A stretch of DNA of 64,000 bases from assembly GCF_012569925.1 (NCBI RefSeq), contig NZ_CP046204.1:2314-66313 (forward strand), given 5' to 3'. A model generated the notes under the pieces. The model worked only from the letters and a program-made list of their open reading frames with translations, was not told where the DNA came from and ran no database searches. Both the position numbers and the translations under genes were made by a program. This document shows positions 30,711 through 40,666 of this stretch, one piece after another. Within the stretch, counting starts at the first letter, position 1; each line of letters begins with the position of its first letter. This DNA is from Enterobacteriaceae endosymbiont of Donacia cinerea. GTDB taxonomy: Bacteria > Pseudomonadota > Gammaproteobacteria > Enterobacterales > Enterobacteriaceae.

Positions 30711-32114
30711 TTAAATATTTTCATTATCATAATAATTTGAATAATTATCAAAACGTGTAATTTGATTATTAAAAATTAATTTTATAGTTCCAATAGGTCC
30801 ATTTCTTTGTTTACCTATAATAATTTCAGCTATACCATGTAAATTAGTATTTTCATTGTATACTTCATCCCTATAAATAAACATAATAAGATCTGCATCT
30901 TGTTCTATTGAACCAGATTCTCTTAAATCAGAATTCATTGGTCTTTTATCAGATCTTTGTTCTAAAGATCTATTTAATTGAGATAAAGCAACAACAGGAA
31001 CATGTAATTCTTTAGCTAATGATTTTAAAGAACGAGAAATTTCAGATATTTCTAAAGTTCTATTAAAAGATAGAGAAGGTACTTTCATTAATTGTAAATA
31101 ATCTACCATTATCAAACTTAAACCATTATGTTCTCGAAATATTCTTCTAGAACGTAATCTAATTTCTGTTGGAGTTAATTCAGAAGAATCATCAATATAT
31201 ATATTTTTTTTTTTTAATAAAATACCCATAGTATTAGATATTTTTTTCCAATCATTATCATTTAATTGTCCTGTTCTAATTTTACTTTGGTTTACACGTG
31301 AAAGAGATGCTAGCATACGAATCATAATTTGTTCACAAGGCATTTCTAAACTAAATATTAATACAGGTTTATCTTGAGATATTGCTGTATATTCACAAAT
31401 ATTCATTGCAAGCGTAGTTTTTCCCATAGCAGGACGTGCGGCAATTATAATTAAATCAGAATTTTGTAATCCTGATGTTTTTTTATTTAGTTCATGATAA
31501 CCAGTATCTATTCCTGTGATCCCTTTTTTAGGAGCATTATAAAATGATTCAATTTTAGAAATAGTAACTTCTAAAATTTCTTCTAAATTTTTAGGTTTAG
31601 TATTTTTATGAAACCTTTTTTCTGCAATTTTAAATACACGGGATTCTGCTAAATTTAATAAATCTTCACTATTTCTACCATTTGGATAATATCCAGCTTC
31701 TGCTATTTCATTAGCAACAGATATCATTTCTCTAATTATAGCACGTTCATGAACAATATCCGCATAAGCATATATATTCGATATACTAGGAATATTTTTT
31801 GATAATTCAGCCAAATATGCAAATCCTCCTACTTGATTTAGTTTTTTTTTACTTTGTAAAGATTCAGATAATGTTATTAAATCTATAGGTTTTCCTAATT
31901 CTATTAAAATATTCATTTCATTAAAAATTATTTTATGTGATAAAATAAAAAAATCGTCTACTATTATTTTTTCTATAATATAATCCCATCGATTATTATC
32001 TAACATTAATCCTCCTAATATTGATTGTTCTGCTTCTAAAGAATGAGGAGGAGTTTTTATATTTTCAATTTGTAAATCTTTTTTAAATTGTTTCATTAAA
32101 TTATTTATTACCAT
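30711..32114 (-). CDS. dnaB: Replicative DNA helicase DnaB
   Basis: Hexameric 5'-3' helicase of the replication fork. 467 aa (E. coli 471) and highly conserved. The N-terminal collar domain starts PPHSLEAEQSILGGLMLDN. The RecA-like domain has Walker A ARPAMGKTTLAMN near residue 230, Walker B LIMVDYLQL, and SDLRESGSIEQDADLIMFIYRDE. It precedes dusA on the same strand, as dnaB lies near dusA in E. coli (pspG and qorA lost). Confidence 0.98.
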   Translation of the reverse strand: MVINNLMKQFKKDLQIENIKTPPHSLEAEQSILGGLMLDNNRWDYIIEKIIVDDFFILSHKIIFNEMNILIELGKPIDLITLSESLQSKKKLNQVGGFAYLAELSKNIPSISNIYAYADIVHERAIIREMISVANEIAEAGYYPNGRNSEDLLNLAESRVFKIAEKRFHKNTKPKNLEEILEVTISKIESFYNAPKKGITGIDTGYHELNKKTSGLQNSDLIIIAARPAMGKTTLAMNICEYTAISQDKPVLIFSLEMPCEQIMIRMLASLSRVNQSKIRTGQLNDNDWKKISNTMGILLKKKNIYIDDSSELTPTEIRLRSRRIFREHNGLSLIMVDYLQLMKVPSLSFNRTLEISEISRSLKSLAKELHVPVVALSQLNRSLEQRSDKRPMNSDLRESGSIEQDADLIMFIYRDEVYNENTNLHGIAEIIIGKQRNGPIGTIKLIFNNQITRFDNYSNYYDNENI

Positions 32115-32163
32115 TTATAAATATAATTTTTAACTTATTTAAAAAATAAAATAGAATATATTA

Positions 32164-33144
32164 TTAATATTTTATATAAAATAAAGCTTTTTTTAACATA
32201 TCTAGATTATTATTTTTTAAAAAATTTTTTTTATTAAAAATAAAATTTTTAAAATTATGAAATCCATTAATACCATAAAAAATATTTAATAAGGGAGTAA
32301 TAATAGTCATTAAAGGAACACCTTTATTTAATTCTTTTTCTATATAGGAAAACATAGATTTTACTATTATTAAAGGGTTTTTAATAATAACAGATTTATT
32401 ATTATAAATATGTTTATCGATATTTATTAATATCATTGGATTTTTAAAAATTTCTCTACCAATCATAACTCCATCAACATATTTTAAATGTTCTTTAATA
32501 TCTAATAAAGTTTTAACACCACCATTAATTGATATTTTTATATTCGGAAAATTTTTTTTTATCTTATAAATAATTTTATAATTTAATTTAGGGATTATTA
32601 AATTTTTTCTTGTACTAATTTTTTTATAAAGTAATGCTTTTCTTGCATGAATTATAAATCTTCTACAACCACTTTTTATCAATAAATCAATAAATTTATA
32701 TAAAAAATCATAATTATCATTATTATTAATTCCAATACGCATTTTTATTGTAATAGGAATCGTAACACTATCACTCATAGATTTAATACAATCTGATACA
32801 ATTTTAGGTTGAAACATTAAACATGCTCCAAAATTACCTTTTTGAGATCTTAAAGAGGGGCATCCTAAATTTAAATTAATTTCTTTATATCCTATTTTTT
32901 CTGCTTTTTTAGCACACAAAGATAATAATTTCGGTTCATTACCAGCTAATTGTAATACAAGATTATTCACATTATTATTTTCTAATAAAATTATTTTATT
33001 ATTTTTAATTAAATTAGAATGAATCATTTCAGTATATAAAAGTGATTTTTTAGTTAATTTACGGTAAAAATACCTACAATATTTATTAGTTTTTTTAAAC
33101 ATAGGAGCTACTTCAAATCTAAAATACGGAATTTTTTTTTTCAT
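32164..33144 (-). CDS. dusA: tRNA-dihydrouridine synthase DusA
   Basis: FMN-dependent NADPH enzyme reducing U20/U20a in the tRNA D-loop. 326 aa. FEVAPMFKKTNKYCRYFYR, LLYTEMIHSN, the catalytic cysteine in LGCPS, FGACLM, KMRIG, FIIHAR, SINGG and DGVMIGREIFKNP follow the family order. The E. coli APMLDWTD is altered to APMFKKTN, but the FMN and catalytic residues are kept. Confidence 0.95.
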   Translation of the reverse strand: MKKKIPYFRFEVAPMFKKTNKYCRYFYRKLTKKSLLYTEMIHSNLIKNNKIILLENNNVNNLVLQLAGNEPKLLSLCAKKAEKIGYKEINLNLGCPSLRSQKGNFGACLMFQPKIVSDCIKSMSDSVTIPITIKMRIGINNNDNYDFLYKFIDLLIKSGCRRFIIHARKALLYKKISTRKNLIIPKLNYKIIYKIKKNFPNIKISINGGVKTLLDIKEHLKYVDGVMIGREIFKNPMILINIDKHIYNNKSVIIKNPLIIVKSMFSYIEKELNKGVPLMTIITPLLNIFYGINGFHNFKNFIFNKKNFLKNNNLDMLKKALFYIKY

Positions 33145-33219
33145 ATTTATATATTAATAAATGCAAATTTATTTCTTTGAATAAAATATATTAAAATAAT
33201 AAATATTAATTTTAATAAA

Positions 33220-34542
33220 TTAATTATATGGATTTTTATTTTCTTGAAATTTTAAATTTATAACATTGCCAATACATTGTAATTTTTTATAAAAAAAATT
33301 TAATAAATAACGTTTGTAATTATTATTTAATTTTGTTAACTGATTACCATATATTTTAAATATTAAAGGATTATTATTTAATTGATGTATATATTTTAAT
33401 TTTATACGTCTACCATTATGTATTGGTGGTAAAACTAATTTGGTTGCTAAATTTAAAATTTTCATAAGTTTAGAAGTATTATATATTTTAGTAGATATAT
33501 TATATATTTTATATATTATTTTAAAAATATTTGTTAAGTTTACAGTAAATTTAGCAGAAATAGAAACTATAGGAAAAAATTTAAATTTTATTTTTATAAG
33601 TTTTTTTATAAAATTAATATCTTTTAATTTTATAAGATCTATTTTATTTATTACTAAAATAATTAATTTTTTTTTAGAAATGATATAATTTATTATTGTT
33701 ATATCTTGATTACAAAAAATCTTTTTTTCTCCATTAATTACATATAAAACAATATTAGATTTTTTAATAATTTTATAAGATTCTAAAATAGATATTTTTT
33801 CTATTTGATTTTTAATTTTATTTTTTTTCTTTATACCTGCTGTATCAATTATAGTAATATTTTTATTAAATTTATTTAATGATACAGAAATACTTTCTCT
33901 TGTTGTTCCAGGAATATCACTAATAATTACTCTTTTTTCATTAACAAATTTATTTATTAAAGTGGATTTACCTACATTAGGCATTCCTATAATAGCTAAT
34001 TTAATATTATTTTTATTTTTTATATAAAATTTATTTGTATCTTTTTTATTTATAAATATCTTCTTAATATAAGAAAATAATATTTTTTTTAATTTTAAAA
34101 TATCATTATTATCTAAAATATTTATTTGATAAAAGTTTACACCTAAAGAATAAAATTCAGTATCTAAAAATTTTTTTTTTTTAAAATTTAATATTATAAT
34201 TACTTTTTTACCATATTTTCTAATATTCTCAATAATTTTATAATCTATAGTATTTAATTTATCTCCTTTTATTATTAATAAAATAAGATTTGATTTTTTA
34301 ATTAAAAATAAAATTTGTTCTTTTATTAAAGGATTTTTTTTATTAAAGTTATTATAACTAACTGTATCTATACAGATAAATTCTAAATTTTTAATCTTAG
34401 CATTACCATATTTAGTATCTATTGTAAAATTTGGTATTTTATTAACTAACGAATCATTTTTTTTAATTAAAATATTATATAAAGAAGATTTACCTACATT
34501 ATTATTACCTAATATAACAATATTAGGATATTGATGTGTCAT
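33220..34542 (-). CDS. der: Ribosome biogenesis GTPase Der (EngA) with a degenerate first G domain
   Basis: Tandem-domain GTPase needed for 50S assembly. The second G domain (from about residue 175) is complete: GMPNVGKST, TTRE, DTAGIKK, NKID, followed by the KH-like domain (HNGRRIKLKYIHQ). In the first, the P-loop GNNNVGKSS survives, but the G3 DTGG is DTVS and the G4 NKTD is NFKK, so guanine recognition there is doubtful. The C-terminal basic tail of E. coli (490 aa) is missing; length here is 440 aa. Order hisS-bamB-der is ancestral (yfgM lost). 15 nt separate it from bamB. Confidence 0.95.
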   Translation of the reverse strand: MTHQYPNIVILGNNNVGKSSLYNILIKKNDSLVNKIPNFTIDTKYGNAKIKNLEFICIDTVSYNNFNKKNPLIKEQILFLIKKSNLILLIIKGDKLNTIDYKIIENIRKYGKKVIIILNFKKKKFLDTEFYSLGVNFYQINILDNNDILKLKKILFSYIKKIFINKKDTNKFYIKNKNNIKLAIIGMPNVGKSTLINKFVNEKRVIISDIPGTTRESISVSLNKFNKNITIIDTAGIKKKNKIKNQIEKISILESYKIIKKSNIVLYVINGEKKIFCNQDITIINYIISKKKLIILVINKIDLIKLKDINFIKKLIKIKFKFFPIVSISAKFTVNLTNIFKIIYKIYNISTKIYNTSKLMKILNLATKLVLPPIHNGRRIKLKYIHQLNNNPLIFKIYGNQLTKLNNNYKRYLLNFFYKKLQCIGNVINLKFQENKNPYN

Positions 34543-34557
34543 TTTTATCTCTTTTAT

Positions 34558-35736
34558 TTAAGATATTGTTAAAATTTTAAATAAATATATTTTATTATAT
34601 ATATTTTGTACAACTAATTTATTTTTTATTACTAAAATATAATTTATTTTATATTTATCAATTTTTTTATTTCCAAGGAAAATTCCTTCTTTAGGATCTA
34701 TCCAATAAAGAAATCCTTTATTATTTGTAAAAAAAATTTTTTTATTATATATAAATAAATTATCAATTTTATTATTTTTAAATTCATCTATTATCCATAT
34801 TAATTTACCATTTTTTGCATTTAAGGCAAAAATTCTGTTTAATGGGTCTATTAAATAAATAACATTATTATTTATAATAAAATTTTTATGAGTAAAATAT
34901 ATTTTTTCCCAAATAATATCACCTGTACTTAAATTTATCGCCATAAAATTACCATTATAAGATGATACATACACAATTCCTTTATATATAATTGGTTGTA
35001 TATCAATATCATTTATATTAATGAAATTTTTATTACTATTCATTCTTAATAAACTTTGCTCCCAAACTAAAAATCCGTTAGTAACTACACGAGAACTAAT
35101 TAAACCATTATCACTTCCTATAATTACATTATCAAAAAAAAGTACGGGATCAGATAAACCTCTTATAGATAATATATTTGAATGACCTAAATGTGCTGTC
35201 CATAAAATTTTACCATTATTTTTATCTAATCCCTGTAAAATATCATCCATACTATGGACTAGTAGTATATTTTTTCTAATAATAAAATTAGATAATATTT
35301 CATTAAATATATTTTGTTCCCACACTACAGATTTATTTTTTATATTTATTGCAAAAATTTTTCCTTGTTTATTACCAACATACAAATAATTATTTGAAAT
35401 TATGGGTCCAGCAGTAAGATATTCATATTTACAAGATGAAAAAAAACAAGATTTATTTATTAAATTAATAGACCAAATAATTTTTCCTGTTTTTATATTT
35501 ATACAATAAATAAATCCATTTTTATTAGCTAAGTATAAAAATCCTTTACTATAAAAAGGTTTTAATTTTTTAAAAGAAATATTATTTTTTCCTATTTTAT
35601 TTTGCCAAATTAATTTAAACTTTATTTTATTAAATTTAGATAATGTACTATTATTTTTTTCATATGTACAAGAAGTTAAACAAATAGAACAAAGAATAAA
35701 TATTAACATTACAATTTTTGGTAATTTTATTTTCAT
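34558..35736 (-). CDS. bamB: Outer-membrane assembly lipoprotein BamB
   Basis: Lipoprotein subunit of the BAM complex that inserts beta-barrel proteins. The 392 aa equal E. coli. A signal sequence of about 22 residues ends in the lipobox LTSC, a substrate for LspA (54639-55139). The body shows repeated propeller motifs of the type GxIIW/VVWEQ (GKIIWS, SVVWEQ, GKILWT, FLVWEQ, GDIIWE, GKLIWI), as expected for the eight-bladed beta-propeller. It shows that an outer membrane with barrel proteins persists. Between hisS and der. Confidence 0.95.
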   Translation of the reverse strand: MKIKLPKIVMLIFILCSICLTSCTYEKNNSTLSKFNKIKFKLIWQNKIGKNNISFKKLKPFYSKGFLYLANKNGFIYCINIKTGKIIWSINLINKSCFFSSCKYEYLTAGPIISNNYLYVGNKQGKIFAINIKNKSVVWEQNIFNEILSNFIIRKNILLVHSMDDILQGLDKNNGKILWTAHLGHSNILSIRGLSDPVLFFDNVIIGSDNGLISSRVVTNGFLVWEQSLLRMNSNKNFININDIDIQPIIYKGIVYVSSYNGNFMAINLSTGDIIWEKIYFTHKNFIINNNVIYLIDPLNRIFALNAKNGKLIWIIDEFKNNKIDNLFIYNKKIFFTNNKGFLYWIDPKEGIFLGNKKIDKYKINYILVIKNKLVVQNIYNKIYLFKILTIS

Positions 35737-35815
35737 ATTTTACTCTTTTATAATTAAAATTTATTTTAATAATTGTAAAATTTTACTAGATAAAAATTTT
35801 TTAAAAAATAATTTA

Positions 35816-37099
35816 TTAAAATATTTTTTCTAAATGTAATATTAATTTATTTTCTGGTATAATGATTTGTTTTTTTAAACATAAATCTTTAATAATAAGT
35901 AAAGAATTATCTATTTCTTTTTGACCTATAATAATTATAAAATGTGATTTATATTTATTTGCTTTAATAATCTGTTTTTTTAAATTTTTAAAAAGATAAC
36001 TAGTTACTATTCTAAGTTTAGGAAAATTTTTTCTAATTAATTCTCCAATAACTAAAATTTTTTTTAAAATATGATTATTTTCCATTGGTATTAAAAAAAT
36101 ATCAACAAGATATTTGATCTCTAACTTAATAGATTTCATATTTTCAACTAATAAAATTAAACGTTCTATACCTATAGCACAGCCAATTCCACTATTAATT
36201 TTATTATTACTCATATTATTAATTAATTTATCATATCTTCCTCCTCCACATATAGTTTTAGAATTTGTTGTTCCTATATTATTAGTTTTCCATTCAAATA
36301 CTATATCATTATAGTAATCTAATCCTCTAACTAAATAATCATTTATAGTAAATTTTATATTCATAAAATTTAAAATTTTACATAATTTTTTAAATTTATA
36401 TATACTATTTTCATTAAGAAAATTTTTTAATTTAGGGGCATTAATTAATAATTTTTGAATATTTTTATGATTATTATCTAAAATTCTTAAAGGATTTGTA
36501 TATATTTTTTTTCTATCTTTTAAATCTAAAAGATGTAAATTTTTTTCTAAAAAAAATATTAATTTTTTTATATATTTTTCTCTATCTATTAGAGATCCAA
36601 TAGTATTAATTTCTAAAAAAATATTTTCTGTAATATTTAATTTTTTCCATATATTATTTGTAAGAATAATAATTTCAGCATCAATATAAGGAGATTTTAA
36701 ACCAAGTATTTCAATACCAATTTGATTAAATTGTCTATATCTCCCTTTTTGGGGTCTTTCATAACGAAACATAGGTCCATTATACCAAAAACGCTTATTA
36801 ATATAAAAAATATTATGTTCAATTATAGCTCTAATAAAACCCGTCGTTCCTTCTGGACGTAAAGTTAAAGAATTTTTATTTTTATCTAATAAAGTATACA
36901 TTTCTTTTTCTATAATATCTGTATTTTCACCAATAGTTTTATTAAATAATTCACTTTTTTCTAAAATAGGTAATTTAATTTCTTGATAACCATAATTATT
37001 TAAAATATTTTGAATAATATTTTCAATATTTTTCCATAATAAAGTTTTTGGAAATAAATAATCATGCATACCATAAATTGCTGTAATTTTTTTTATCAC
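35816..37099 (-). CDS. hisS: Histidyl-tRNA synthetase
   Basis: Class II synthetase. 427 aa (E. coli 424). Motif 1 near YGYQEIKLPILE, motif 2 MFRYERPQKGRYRQFNQIGIEI, the histidine-specific LVRGLDYYNDIVFEW and GGGRYDKL, and motif 3 GCAIGIERL are intact. The start codon is GTG at 37099; it aligns with the E. coli N-terminus and GAGA lies upstream. In E. coli ispG precedes hisS; it is missing here. Followed by bamB and der. Confidence 0.96.
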   Translation of the reverse strand: MIKKITAIYGMHDYLFPKTLLWKNIENIIQNILNNYGYQEIKLPILEKSELFNKTIGENTDIIEKEMYTLLDKNKNSLTLRPEGTTGFIRAIIEHNIFYINKRFWYNGPMFRYERPQKGRYRQFNQIGIEILGLKSPYIDAEIIILTNNIWKKLNITENIFLEINTIGSLIDREKYIKKLIFFLEKNLHLLDLKDRKKIYTNPLRILDNNHKNIQKLLINAPKLKNFLNENSIYKFKKLCKILNFMNIKFTINDYLVRGLDYYNDIVFEWKTNNIGTTNSKTICGGGRYDKLINNMSNNKINSGIGCAIGIERLILLVENMKSIKLEIKYLVDIFLIPMENNHILKKILVIGELIRKNFPKLRIVTSYLFKNLKKQIIKANKYKSHFIIIIGQKEIDNSLLIIKDLCLKKQIIIPENKLILHLEKIF

Positions 37100-37281
37100 T
37101 ATAAATTCTCTTTTATTAAGATTAAGTTTAATTATTTTTTCAAATTTTATAAAATTTGAAATGTATTAATATTATACTAATAACAATTATTTTTAAAAAT
37201 AAAAAATATATTCTTTTACATATTTTTTATATAATAAAATTAAATTTTATTTAAAATAATTAAAATTAAAAATATATTTTA

Positions 37282-37791
37282 ATGAAAAATGATATTTATT
37301 GGATGAAATATGCTTTACGTTTTGCTAAATTAGCAAAAAATACTGGAGAAATACCAGTTGGAGCAATTATTGTAAAAAATAATAAAATAATTTCTTATGG
37401 TATGAATAATTCAATTAAAAATCATGATCCTACAGCACATGCTGAAATAATAGCCTTAAGAAAAGCTGGAAAATATTTAAAAAACTATAGATTATTAAAT
37501 ACAACTATGTACGTAACATTAGAACCATGTTTAATGTGTTCTGGAGCTATAATTATTAGCAGAATTTCTCGTTTAGTATTTAGTTCTTATAATAAAAAAT
37601 ATAGTAATATAGGATCTTTTATAGATTTATTAGGTATTTATAATATAAACTATAAAATAAAAATAAATTCTGGAATTTTAATCAAAGAATGTACAAATAT
37701 TATAAAAAAATTTTTTTTCTTTAAAAGAAAAAAGAATTTTTTTTTAAAAGGTAATCAATTTGAAAAAAAACAAAAAAATATTAAACTATGA
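37282..37791 (+). CDS. tadA: tRNA-specific adenosine deaminase TadA
   Basis: Zinc deaminase converting A34 to inosine in tRNA-Arg(ACG), encoded at 26012. 169 aa (E. coli 167). The catalytic HAEIIALR (His ligand and Glu proton shuttle, near residue 57) and zinc-binding EPCLMCSGA near 87 are intact. The 3' end overlaps the start of glyA by 32 nt, so the two are probably one transcript. Confidence 0.96.
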   Translation: MKNDIYWMKYALRFAKLAKNTGEIPVGAIIVKNNKIISYGMNNSIKNHDPTAHAEIIALRKAGKYLKNYRLLNTTMYVTLEPCLMCSGAIIISRISRLVFSSYNKKYSNIGSFIDLLGIYNINYKIKINSGILIKECTNIIKKFFFFKRKKNFFLKGNQFEKKQKNIKL

Positions 37792-39004
37792 TACGGAATT
37801 ATTAAATATTTTAAATAAAGAATCAAAAAGACAAGAAGAAAGTATTAATTTAATAGCTTCTGAAAACTATACATCCTATAATGTAATGTTTTTTCAAGGA
37901 TCTAAATTAACTAATAAATATGCTGAAGGATATCCTAAATATAGGTATTATGGGGGTTGTAAATATATTGATCAAATTGAAAATATTGCTATACAAAGAG
38001 CTAAAAAATTATTTCATGCAGATTATGTAAATGTACAACCACATTCAGGATCACAAGCTAATTTTGCTGTTTATATGGCTTTATTAAAACCTGGAGATAT
38101 TTTAATGGGATTAGAAAATTCACATGGAGGTCATTTAACACACGGTTCTAAAGTAAACTTTTCAGGAAAATTTTATAAAAATATATCATACAAAATAAAT
38201 AAAAAAGGGATAATTGATTATAATAATTTATTAAAATTAGCAAAAAAATATAAACCAAAAATAATTATTGGAGGTTTTTCGTCATATTCAAGAATATGTA
38301 ATTGGGCTAAAATGAGATATATTGCTGATATGATAAATGCATATTTTGTTGTTGATATTTCACATATTGCAGGATTAATTATTGCAGGATTATATCCTAA
38401 TCCATTACCTTACGCTCACGTAGTAACCAGTACAACTCATAAAACATTATCTGGACCTAGAGGAGGAATAATATTATCATTAAAAAAAAATAAATATTTA
38501 TTTCAAAAATTTGATAAATCTGTTTTTCCTGGAAGTCAAGGTGGTCCTTTAATGCATGTAATTGCGGCTAAAGCCGCTGCATTTAAAGAAGCATTAAATC
38601 CTAATTTTATTTTATATCAACAACAAATACTAAAAAATGCTAAATTAATGGTCAAAATTTTAAAACAATATCATTTTAAAATAGTATCTAATTATACTGA
38701 AAATCATCTATTTATTATAGATTTAACAAATAAAAATATAACAGGAATAGAAGCTGAATTATTATTAGAAAAATATAATATTATTGTGAATAAAAATAGT
38801 ATTCCTGATGATATAAATCCTCCTTCTATTACTTCTGGAATAAGAATAGGAACACCAGCTATTACAAAAAGAGGTTTTAAAGAAAAAGAAATATATTTAT
38901 TATCTAAGTATATTATAAATATTTTAAATAAAAAAAATAAATATTGTAAAAATATAAAAAATAATGTTATTAAATTATGTAAATTATTTCCTATATATAA
39001 ATAA
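37760..39004 (+). CDS. glyA: Serine hydroxymethyltransferase
   Basis: PLP enzyme converting serine and THF to glycine and methylene-THF, feeding FolD. 414 aa (E. coli 417). ESINLIASENYTS, the serine/PLP region PHSGSQANFAVY, HGGHLTHGS, the PLP lysine in TTHKTLSGPRGG, and SGIRIGTPAITKRGF are all there. The only start upstream of the conserved N-terminus is TTG 37760, preceded by AAAGG about 9 nt away, and it lies within the end of tadA. The next ATG would delete the conserved region. Confidence 0.96.
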   Translation: MKKNKKILNYDTELLNILNKESKRQEESINLIASENYTSYNVMFFQGSKLTNKYAEGYPKYRYYGGCKYIDQIENIAIQRAKKLFHADYVNVQPHSGSQANFAVYMALLKPGDILMGLENSHGGHLTHGSKVNFSGKFYKNISYKINKKGIIDYNNLLKLAKKYKPKIIIGGFSSYSRICNWAKMRYIADMINAYFVVDISHIAGLIIAGLYPNPLPYAHVVTSTTHKTLSGPRGGIILSLKKNKYLFQKFDKSVFPGSQGGPLMHVIAAKAAAFKEALNPNFILYQQQILKNAKLMVKILKQYHFKIVSNYTENHLFIIDLTNKNITGIEAELLLEKYNIIVNKNSIPDDINPPSITSGIRIGTPAITKRGFKEKEIYLLSKYIINILNKKNKYCKNIKNNVIKLCKLFPIYK

Positions 39005-39069
39005 TATACTTTCTTTAATAAGATTATTTTAAAATTTTAATTTTTTAGATTAATAAGGATAATTTAATA

Positions 39070-39636
39070 ATGATAAAATGTTATTCAGTTTTTATCTGTG
39101 TTACAGATGGTATTGAAGATATAGAAACAGTATCTTCAATAGATATTTTAACTAGAAGTAATATAAATGTTATATTAGTTAGTGTAAATAATAAACGAGA
39201 AATATTATGTGCTCATGGTACAAAAATTGTAAGTGATATTTTTTTAAATAATATAGAAAATATTAACATCGAAAATATAATAGCAATTATTCTTCCTGGT
39301 GGATTAGAAGCATCTAAATATTTTCAAAAAAATTATTTTTTATTAAAATATCTAAAAAAATTTAAATTTTCTAATCGTATAATAGGTGCAATATGTGCTT
39401 CACCTGCTATGGTTATTAGTGCTAATAATTTATTTCCTAATGCAAAAATGACTGGATATTTAGGATTAAAATATTTAATACCAAATCAACAATGGACAAA
39501 AAGTCCAGTTTATTGGGATAATAAATACAAATTATTAACAGGACAAAGTGTAAAATATGCTATACAATTTAATTTAAAATTAGTACAAATTATTTTAGGA
39601 GAAACAGTATCTCTAAAAATAGAAAATGAATTATAA
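39070..39636 (+). CDS. yajL: DJ-1/PfpI family protein YajL
   Basis: Member of the DJ-1/ThiJ superfamily, reported in E. coli as a chaperone and protein/nucleotide deglycase protecting against oxidative and carbonyl stress; the precise activity is debated. 188 aa (E. coli 196). VTDGIEDIETV carries the conserved acidic residue, and GAICASPAMVIS carries the reactive cysteine near residue 109. The last helix is shortened. AAGGATAATTTAATAATG gives a good ribosome site. It converges on nusB. In E. coli thiL, pgpA, dxs, ispA, xseB and thiI lie between yajL and nusB; all are absent here. Confidence 0.92.
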   Translation: MIKCYSVFICVTDGIEDIETVSSIDILTRSNINVILVSVNNKREILCAHGTKIVSDIFLNNIENINIENIIAIILPGGLEASKYFQKNYFLLKYLKKFKFSNRIIGAICASPAMVISANNLFPNAKMTGYLGLKYLIPNQQWTKSPVYWDNKYKLLTGQSVKYAIQFNLKLVQIILGETVSLKIENEL

Positions 39637-39722
39637 ATAAAAAAATTTAATAAAAAATTGATATATTGAAAATATTTATAATTACTATATAAATAATTAT
39701 TAAAATAAAAAATTTTAATTAT

Positions 39723-40142
39723 TTAATTTCTTAGTTTGTTTGCTATTTTATCTAACACACCGTTAATAAATTTATAACTATTTTCAACTCCACCAAATTT
39801 TTTTGCAAGACAAATACTTTCATTTATTACAACTTTATATGGAACATCTAAACGATTAATTAATTCGTATAAAGAAAGACGTAAAATTGCTTTTTCAATT
39901 TGTCCTAACTCAAATAATTTACGAGATAAAAATGGTTTCATTACATTATCTAAATAAAAACTATTAATTATTACTCCATTTATTAAATCATTAAAATAAT
40001 CAATATCAATGTTTTTAATATTTTGTATTGATTCGTTTAAAAAATAGTATTGGATTTCATGAAAATTATTTTTAGATAATTGCCAAGAGTAAATAGCTTG
40101 TAAAGCATATTTTCTAGATTGATATCTTTCAGTAAACTTCAC
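39723..40142 (-). CDS. nusB: Transcription antitermination factor NusB
   Basis: Binds boxA RNA with ribosomal protein S10 in rRNA antitermination complexes; a boxA-like site lies at the start of the window. 139 aa, all-helical, as in E. coli. ALQAIYSWQLSKN, LGQIEKAILRLSLYEL, VVINESICLAKKFG and KFINGVLDKIA match. The start is GTG 40142, 5 nt after the ribE stop, with AAGG about 8 nt upstream inside the end of ribE, so translational coupling is likely. Confidence 0.96.
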   Translation of the reverse strand: MKFTERYQSRKYALQAIYSWQLSKNNFHEIQYYFLNESIQNIKNIDIDYFNDLINGVIINSFYLDNVMKPFLSRKLFELGQIEKAILRLSLYELINRLDVPYKVVINESICLAKKFGGVENSYKFINGVLDKIANKLRN

Positions 40143-40147
40143 TTAAC

Positions 40148-40633
40148 TTACCTTTTTATATGTAATAATTTTATGGATTTAAATATATTAATCATTTCTA
40201 ATAAAGTTAAAGCTGCTTCAGTACCTCTATTACCTAACTTAACACCTGATCTTTCAATAGCTTGTTCAATATTATCCGTTATTAAAATACTAAAAGAGAT
40301 CGGGATATTATTTCTTACTGATAAATTAGATATTTGAGAACAAACTTCTTTCGATAAATATTTAAAATGAGATGTTTTTCCTTTTATAATAGTTCCAATT
40401 GCTATTATACCATCATAAATATTTTTTTGTATTAATAAATTAATAACTGAAGCTATTTCATAACTTCCTGGTACCCAACATATAGTTATATTTTTATCTT
40501 GTACCATACCTATTCTTTGTAAAGTATCAATAGTAGCATATAATAAATTTTTATTTATAAATGTATTATATCTTGATATAACAATAGCTATAAAAGCATT
40601 AGGTGCTATAATATTTTCATCAATAATTTTCAT
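40148..40633 (-). CDS. ribE: 6,7-dimethyl-8-ribityllumazine synthase
   Basis: Condenses the ribityl-pyrimidine with dihydroxybutanone phosphate to lumazine, the penultimate riboflavin step (also called RibH). 161 aa (E. coli 156). ISRYNTFIN, CWVPGSYEIAS, AIGTIIKGKTSHFKY with the catalytic histidine, ERSGVKLGNRGTEAALTLLEM. Second gene of ribD-ribE-nusB. Confidence 0.96.
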   Translation of the reverse strand: MKIIDENIIAPNAFIAIVISRYNTFINKNLLYATIDTLQRIGMVQDKNITICWVPGSYEIASVINLLIQKNIYDGIIAIGTIIKGKTSHFKYLSKEVCSQISNLSVRNNIPISFSILITDNIEQAIERSGVKLGNRGTEAALTLLEMINIFKSIKLLHIKR

Positions 40634-40666
40634 AGTATATTTTTTATATCCTTCTTTTTTATAAAA

